Positions 59,302 to 64,000 of a stretch of DNA of 64,000 nt are shown here, in pieces. The notes under the pieces are model-generated. The model was not told the DNA's origin and ran no database searches. It saw only the letters and a program-made list of their open reading frames with translations. Position 1 is the first letter of the stretch, and each line of letters starts with the position of its first letter. The position numbers and the translations under genes are program-made. The stretch lies in the NCBI RefSeq assembly GCF_025165795.1, contig NZ_JAJAGO010000017.1, positions 62,001 through 126,000 of the forward strand, written 5' to 3'. The stretch comes from Streptomyces gossypii (GTDB lineage Bacteria; Actinomycetota; Actinomycetes; Streptomycetales; Streptomycetaceae).

Positions 59302-59480
59302 TCAGCTGTGCCGGCGGCCGGGGAGGTGCGGGTAGGTCTCCGTGAGCTTCTGGCGGAATCCGCGGACGGCGATGCCCGTGCGGTCCGGACAGGCGAGGCG
59401 GGCGGCGAGGGCGTAGGGCACACCGGGGCCCATGGTGGCGAGGGTGCCGGAGAGCGACGCCCATATTCTGCTGCACCCCG
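59302..59480 (-). pseudogene. Thiamine-pyrophosphate enzyme relic
   Basis: Minus-strand codons read IWASLSGTLATMGPGVPYAL, AARLACPDRTGIAVRG, the start of the TPP-binding domain of pyruvate-oxidase/acetolactate-synthase-like enzymes. The expected GDG motif is missing: the frame instead continues FRQKLTETYPHLPGRRHS to a stop. No 5' part exists upstream. An internal deletion remnant of a PoxB-like gene. Confidence 0.65.
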
Positions 59481-59548
59481 TTACTGCCGCACGCCAAGAG
59501 GCGGAGGCGGAACGGGTACCGGCTCGACCCTGCCTGCGCGCCGCCTCG

Positions 59549-60199
59549 TCACGCCTGGTCCGGTTCCCGCAAGGCGTCGAGCACCTCCTCGTCGGAGACT
59601 TGGCGGAAGTCGGCGTACCACTCGCCCACGGATCTCAGGGACTGCGGCTGGTGCAGGCTTACGACGTCATCGGCCTCCTTCCCCAGTGCGGCGGCCATGT
59701 CCGGGATGCAGACCGGCACCGCCAGCGTGAGGCGGTGCGGCTCGCGCGAGCGCAGATGCCGCAGGGCCGCGCGGGCGGTGATCCCCGTGGCCAGCCCGTC
59801 GTCCACGAGCATCACGCTGCGACCGCGGATGCCGTACGGGGGGCGCCCCGCGCGGTACACCTGCTCCCGCCGGTGCAGCTCGGCACGCTCCCGGGTCACC
59901 TCGGAGTCGAGCCCCTCCTCCGACAGGTGCAGCGCTGCCAGGCCGGCGCGGTCGTACAGCGGCGGGTCGTCACCGACGATCGCCCCGATACCCACCTCGG
60001 GAGCACCGGGGACCCCGATCTTGCGGACGACGAGGATGTCCAGCGGCATCTTCAGCACCCGGGCGATCTCGGCACCGACCGGGACTCCCCCACGCGGCAG
60101 CGCCACTACCGTGACGTCGGCGAGATCACGGCTCTTCGCCCACTCGTCGAGCCGGAGAGCGAGTTCCCGGCCCGCCTGCCGACGGTTCTCAAAGCGCAC
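59549..60199 (-). CDS. Phosphoribosyltransferase-domain protein
   Basis: A 216-residue type I PRTase-fold protein. GTG 60199 (AAGGAG upstream) gives VRFENRRQAGRELALRLDEW. The PRPP-binding loop is SVMLVDDGLATGITARAAL (near 120-138), with VVALPRGGVPVGAEIARVL near 30. Proteins of this ComF/PRT-like type occur next to regulators in actinobacteria. The substrate base is unclear; it may be a regulator rather than a salvage enzyme. Confidence 0.91.
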   Translation of the reverse strand: MRFENRRQAGRELALRLDEWAKSRDLADVTVVALPRGGVPVGAEIARVLKMPLDILVVRKIGVPGAPEVGIGAIVGDDPPLYDRAGLAALHLSEEGLDSEVTRERAELHRREQVYRAGRPPYGIRGRSVMLVDDGLATGITARAALRHLRSREPHRLTLAVPVCIPDMAAALGKEADDVVSLHQPQSLRSVGEWYADFRQVSDEEVLDALREPDQA

Positions 60200-60284
60200 G
60201 ACCGGCTCCTTCTCCCAGGTTGTCGTACCCGCCGGGTACCGCCAACAGGACGAGCCATGCGCCGAAGCTCTCGCCGGCGTGCGA

Positions 60285-63092
60285 CTACCGGACGGCCGTG
60301 GGAGCGAGGCCGAGGCCGGCCAGCACCGCCGTGCCGGCGGCGGCATGGGCGTTCCCGGCGAGTAGCAGCGTGCGCGCCGACTGGTAGCGGCAGCCTGCCG
60401 CGTCGAACGCCGCTGCGGCGGCAAGCTGCCGCGTCAGGTCGCCGTCCAGCAGCGCCTCCGCCCGGTCCAGCTGGGCGGTGGCGACCGGGTTGCCGGCGAC
60501 CACGCTCCGGGTGGCGGCGAGCCGCTCCGGGGCGTCCGGGTGCCCGGCGAGCACCGAAGCCTCCGCCCGGAGCGTCACATACCAGTGCAGCCAGATCCAG
60601 GAGACCCACTTCCACACCTGCTCCGGCTCCGGTGCGAGCCGCTCCAGGGCCGCTTCCGCGTCCCCCTGATGGAGCAGGACCATGGCGTCGAAGACCGCAC
60701 CGTAGCCATGGCGGTGCTCCGCTGCGGTGCCCGCTTGGTCGACGACCGTGAGCCAGGTCGCGCGGGCGTCGTGGTCGCCGCGCAGGCCGTGGATCATGGC
60801 GACCGACGCGGCGGCCGGGCCGAGCGAGAACGACCGCTGCCGGCCGCTCTGCTCCCACGCGTCGAGGAATTTCCCGCTGCCTGTGAGTACGGCTCCGGCA
60901 TCGCCCGCGAACGCGTCCGCGATCAGGAGCCAGGACGTGGCGTGGTGACCCGCCTCCGCAAACAGCGGGTGGTCGGCGAGCTGCCTGCCCCACCGGTGGG
61001 CCTGCGGCAGATCACCCACGCCGAGTGCGGTACCGGCGGCCATGGCGAGGGCGTCCATCCATTCGTGCGTACGGGCGGGGGTGCGCGGTACCGAGGCCAG
61101 GATATCGATCCGGCGCCGGGCGGCAGCGGCGGCGGCGAAGGGCTCTCCGGTCCAGCTCCGGGCGCCGGAGAGCGCGTCGAGGGCGGCGGACTCGGCCACC
61201 GGGTCTTCCGCCCGCCGGGCGAGTGCGACGGCCCGTTCAGCGCACTCGACGGTCTCCTGGAGCGTGTTCTCCGAAGCTCCCTGGACCGCGCCGAAGGCAT
61301 CGGAGACCACCGCCGCCTCGGCCAGCGCGACAGCCGCTTCGGCAGCAGGGCCGGCAGTCGGGTCGCCGTCGCCGGACAGCTCCCGCGCTGCCGCGAGCAC
61401 GGCGGCCACCTCCGCCACGGCGGGTATCCGTGTGAACTCACTGGAGAAGCGGTACGCGACGGTGGCGGCGGCCGCCAGGTCGCGGCCGGCCCCGGCGTTG
61501 TCGCCGGCCCGGCGGGCGGCCTCTCCGGCGGCACGGTGCAGGCGGAACATGTCGTCGCCGTGCCTGCGGCAGCCGGCCACCCCGGCGGCCTCCCGCAGCG
61601 CCGCGGCAGCGGCGGCGTCACCGGCGAGCGCGGCCGCCTGCTCGAACCGCTCCTGTGCCTCACCGAGAAGGTTGCGGGTGAAGGTCAGCTCGGCCAGGGA
61701 CAGGGCGAGACGGCAGGCGTCGGCCCGCTGCTCCGGCTGGTCGGCGGCCCAGGTGAGGGCAGCACGCAGGTCCTCTGCCCTCGCGTCGAACCGGGCGCGC
61801 CAGTCCGGGCCCTCGGCCCCCTTGAGGAGGGTCGCGTCTGCCAGGCACCAGCTCATGTGGCGAGAGCGGACATCCGTCAGCTCACCGGCGTCGGCGAGCC
61901 GCTCCCTCCCGTACTGGCGGATGGTCTCCAGCGCCTGGTACCGGGTGCCGGTCGCGGAGGGTGCCGCGGTGAGCAGGCTCTGTTCGGCGAGTCTTCCGAG
62001 CCCGTCGGCGACCGCGGCCGGATCCAGTGGGGCGAACCCGGCCACCGCGGTGGCCGCCTCCGCGGTGAAGGGCATCACGAACACGGAAATCCGGCGCAGC
62101 AGCGCCCGATCCTGCGACTCCAGCAGGTCATGGCTCCAGTCCAGCACCGCCCGCACCGACCGGTGCCTGTCGTCCGCGCGGGGTCCGCCGGCGAGGATCC
62201 GCAGCGGGTCGGAGAGGCTGGCCGTGAGACCGTCCAGGCCGAGCGTGGGCCACCGTGCCGCCGCCAGTTCGATCGCCAGCGCCATGCCGTCCAGCCGCTC
62301 GCAGACTGCCGCGATGCGGTCACGTACCGCCGGTTCCGGCGGACGGCCGGCCGCCGCCGCCCGTTCCATGAACAGGGTGACGGCCTCCGACTCGCTGCCG
62401 TCCGCCCAGGACAGCGGCGGGACCGGGAAGGCCCACTCGAACGGCACCATCAGCCGGGCCCGGCTCGTCGCCAGCACCCGCAGCCGCGGGCAGGCCACCA
62501 GCAGCCGTTCCAGGAACGGCGCCACCCCGTCGCGCACCTGCTCGCAGTTGTCCCACACCAGGAGCGCCTCGCGGTCCGCCAGCGCGGCCAGCACCGCCTC
62601 GTCGATACCGCGCCCGGGCTGCTCGCCCACGCCCACGGCCGTTGCGACAGCCGCCCCCACACGCCCCGGATCGGTGAGCGGGGCCAGGTCGACGAACCAC
62701 ACACCGTCGGCGAACTCGCCGGCCGCCTCCGCTGCCACCGCGAGCGCGAGCCGGGTCTTCCCCACCCCGCCGGGGCCGACCACGGTCACCTGTCGGCGTG
62801 CCTTCACCGCGTCGGCCAGCTCCCCGCGCTCACGCACCCGGCCGATGAACGCCGTCAAAGGTGCGGGGAGGGCGGATACCGGGCGTGACTGCTCAGCACG
62901 GGCGGACTCGGCCGCGCGCCGGGAGAGCGCCCGCCGGTCCGGCACCTCCAACTTGCGCAGCAGTGCGGAGACGTGCGACTCGACTGTGCGTACGGAGATG
63001 AACAGCCGCGCGGCGATCTCCGCGTTGCTGAGGTGCTCCCCGAGCAGCGCGAGCACATCGGCTTCCCGAGCTGAGATCTTGGAAGTGGACAC
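60285..63092 (-). CDS. Large LuxR-type regulator with NTPase and helical repeat domains
   Basis: A 935-residue regulator. A LuxR helix-turn-helix is at the N-terminus (about 5-65: SAREADVLALLGEHLSNAEIAA). An AAA/NB-ARC-like ATPase follows: Walker A GPGGVGKT (106-113), Walker B ALLVWDNCEQ near 190, and LATSRARL. The rest (about 430-935) is an Ala-rich helical repeat region of TPR type for ligand or partner binding. GTG 63092 is chosen; GTG 63128 is the alternative. Such regulators activate in response to ligand and often sit near the genes they control; here the VOC/PPOX pair is divergent. Confidence 0.88.
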   Translation of the reverse strand: MSTSKISAREADVLALLGEHLSNAEIAARLFISVRTVESHVSALLRKLEVPDRRALSRRAAESARAEQSRPVSALPAPLTAFIGRVRERGELADAVKARRQVTVVGPGGVGKTRLALAVAAEAAGEFADGVWFVDLAPLTDPGRVGAAVATAVGVGEQPGRGIDEAVLAALADREALLVWDNCEQVRDGVAPFLERLLVACPRLRVLATSRARLMVPFEWAFPVPPLSWADGSESEAVTLFMERAAAAGRPPEPAVRDRIAAVCERLDGMALAIELAAARWPTLGLDGLTASLSDPLRILAGGPRADDRHRSVRAVLDWSHDLLESQDRALLRRISVFVMPFTAEAATAVAGFAPLDPAAVADGLGRLAEQSLLTAAPSATGTRYQALETIRQYGRERLADAGELTDVRSRHMSWCLADATLLKGAEGPDWRARFDARAEDLRAALTWAADQPEQRADACRLALSLAELTFTRNLLGEAQERFEQAAALAGDAAAAAALREAAGVAGCRRHGDDMFRLHRAAGEAARRAGDNAGAGRDLAAAATVAYRFSSEFTRIPAVAEVAAVLAAARELSGDGDPTAGPAAEAAVALAEAAVVSDAFGAVQGASENTLQETVECAERAVALARRAEDPVAESAALDALSGARSWTGEPFAAAAAARRRIDILASVPRTPARTHEWMDALAMAAGTALGVGDLPQAHRWGRQLADHPLFAEAGHHATSWLLIADAFAGDAGAVLTGSGKFLDAWEQSGRQRSFSLGPAAASVAMIHGLRGDHDARATWLTVVDQAGTAAEHRHGYGAVFDAMVLLHQGDAEAALERLAPEPEQVWKWVSWIWLHWYVTLRAEASVLAGHPDAPERLAATRSVVAGNPVATAQLDRAEALLDGDLTRQLAAAAAFDAAGCRYQSARTLLLAGNAHAAAGTAVLAGLGLAPTAVR

Positions 63093-63198
63093 CGAGCCAT
63101 TATCCGTGGTGGCTTCCGTGGTCGGCACGGAGGCGGACCGGACCGGGCCGGGAGAGGCTGGTGCCAACAGCGATCGAGCAACCACAGGAGTGATCATC

Positions 63199-63555
63199 AT
63201 GACCGGTACCGCCACCCGAGGGATCAAGACGGTGCTGCATCCCGTTTCCGACCTGGCGCAGGCCAAGGCCGTGTACGCCGCCCTGCTCGGCGTCCCGCCG
63301 CAGGTCGACGAGTCCTACTACGTCGCCTTCGAAGCCGAGGGCCAGCACATCGGGCTGCTGCCGGGCGGCGGCCCGCAGGGGCTGACCTCCTCACTGGCCT
63401 ACTGGCATGTGCCGGACATCGAGGCGAAGCTGGCCGAGGTGACCGCCGCGGGGGCCACCGTGACGGAAGCCGCGCACGACGTGGGCGGCGGCCGTCTGAT
63501 CGCCACCGTCACCGACCCCGACGGCAACGCCCTGGGCCTGCTGCAGGACCGATGA
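63199..63555 (+). CDS. VOC-family (glyoxalase-fold) protein
   Basis: A 118-residue single-domain VOC protein. ATG 63199 (GGAG upstream) gives MTGTATRGIKTVLHPV. The fold shows VLHPVSDLAQAKAVYAALLG, AYWHVPDIEAKLAEV and LIATVTDPDGNALGLLQ. Candidate metal ligands are His near 14 and Glu/His in the second half. Members are dioxygenases, lyases or antibiotic-binding proteins. Overlaps the next gene by ATGA. Confidence 0.9.
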   Translation: MTGTATRGIKTVLHPVSDLAQAKAVYAALLGVPPQVDESYYVAFEAEGQHIGLLPGGGPQGLTSSLAYWHVPDIEAKLAEVTAAGATVTEAAHDVGGGRLIATVTDPDGNALGLLQDR

Positions 63556-64000
63556 GCGGCGTCCCACGCTCCCGCGCTCAGCGCCGTCGGGACACCGAGC
63601 ACCGGCTCACCCGGGACATCGACGCCTGGGTGGCCAGTGCCTCGTCGGACGGCGCGCCGTACCTGGTGCCGCTCTCCTTCGACTGGGACGGCGAGGCACT
63701 GCTGGTGGCCACCCCGGCGGACAGTCCGACCGGCAGGAACCTGGCCGCCACCCGGACCACTCGGCTGGGGCTCGGCCACACCCGCGACGTATGCATGATC
63801 GACGGCGAAGTCGAGGTCCTCGGGAAGGATGCGCTGCGAGGGCAGCAGGGTGACCGGTTCGCCGCACGCACCGGCTTCGACCCGCGTGGCCTGACCACGC
63901 CCTACCGCTGGTTCCGTATCACCCCGCGCCGTGTCCAGGCCTGGCGCGAGGAGGACGAACTGCCCGGCCGCGAGTTGATGCGCGACGGCCGCTGGCTGGT
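63552..64000 (+). CDS. PPOX-family flavin/F420-binding protein (3' end beyond window)
   Basis: The visible 149 codons begin MSGVPRSRAQRRRDTEHRL at an ATG overlapping the VOC stop (63552-63555). Core segments VASASSDGAPYLVPLSFDWDGE and GHTRDVCMIDGEVEV match pyridoxamine 5'-phosphate oxidase-like proteins that bind FMN or F420. Coupled to the VOC gene, so the two probably act on the same small molecule. Truncated by the window end. Confidence 0.9.
   Translation, partial: MSGVPRSRAQRRRDTEHRLTRDIDAWVASASSDGAPYLVPLSFDWDGEALLVATPADSPTGRNLAATRTTRLGLGHTRDVCMIDGEVEVLGKDALRGQQGDRFAARTGFDPRGLTTPYRWFRITPRRVQAWREEDELPGRELMRDGRWL

Noticed and set aside
61042..63555. An 837-codon plus-strand frame ending in the VOC gene
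   Set aside because: Ser/Ala/Arg-rich antisense shadow of the LuxR-ATPase gene; only its last 118 codons are the real VOC gene.
1..64000. CRISPR arrays, tRNA or rRNA genes, prophage or complete insertion sequences
   Set aside because: No regularly spaced direct repeats, cloverleaf-like segments, rRNA-like stretches, integrase or transposase genes were seen by eye.

Overview
The window looks like a stretch of a Streptomyces (or close relative) chromosome. GC is very high, nearly every reading frame has G or C at the third codon position, GTG and TTG starts are common, genes often overlap by 4 bp (ATGA/GTGA), and families typical of the genus are present (HSP90-like GHKL protein, HipA/DUF3037 pair, TctABC with a CitA-type sensor, LuxR/ATPase giant regulator, TTA codons in two cluster genes). 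I see no rRNA, tRNA, CRISPR array, phage block or complete insertion sequence.

Layout. 1-6.7 kb: the start of an ABC ATPase gene diverges from a two-component system across a perfect 34-bp palindrome, followed by a ROK regulator, a GntR/HutC regulator facing an SDR, and an alpha/beta hydrolase. 6.8-18.2 kb: a coupled HSP90-family/TPR operon, a Tat-exported PhoD phosphatase, an ACT-GNAT fusion that overlaps a trans-sulfuration PLP enzyme tail to tail, an Lrp regulator and a DUF885 peptidase. 18.6-24.4 kb: a CitA/CitB-type two-component system divergent from a tripartite tricarboxylate transporter (TctC-TctB-TctA). 24.8-29.1 kb: the SbcC/SbcD nuclease. 29.3-46.6 kb: mostly single housekeeping or accessory genes (YigZ, CoA-binding, GNAT, YbaK, XRE-cupin/EamA pair, a 29-residue membrane peptide, hexapeptide acyltransferases, PaaI thioesterase, TVP38, methyltransferase, UppP, CapA, DMT transporter, Gfo/Idh/MocA, lipoprotein, uracil-DNA glycosylase). 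46.7-51.9 kb: a tandem SDR pair, a HipA-like kinase/DUF3037 pair, and an HxlR/aldo-keto reductase pair. 52-52.5 kb: a decayed patch with a 160-bp MITE-like element and gene fragments. 52.6-59.3 kb: a compact cluster described below. 59.3-64 kb: a TPP-enzyme relic, a phosphoribosyltransferase, a LuxR-ATPase regulator, and a VOC/PPOX pair cut by the window end.

The most interesting region is 52.6-59.3 kb. A leftward operon encodes an aminoglycoside-phosphotransferase-fold kinase, a SAM methyltransferase, a 53-residue peptide joined by GTGA overlaps to both neighbours, a PuuD-type cysteine amidotransferase/hydrolase and an MFS exporter. Facing away is a FemAB/BioF2-type acyl- or aminoacyltransferase, and next to the exporter is a ComB-like phosphatase. 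The kinase and the FemAB-like gene each carry an in-frame TTA codon, the hallmark of bldA-controlled specialised metabolism. No core synthase of a known class is present. I infer a small uncharacterised biosynthetic or self-protection cluster in which the short peptide may be the substrate or scaffold; this is not proven by the sequence.
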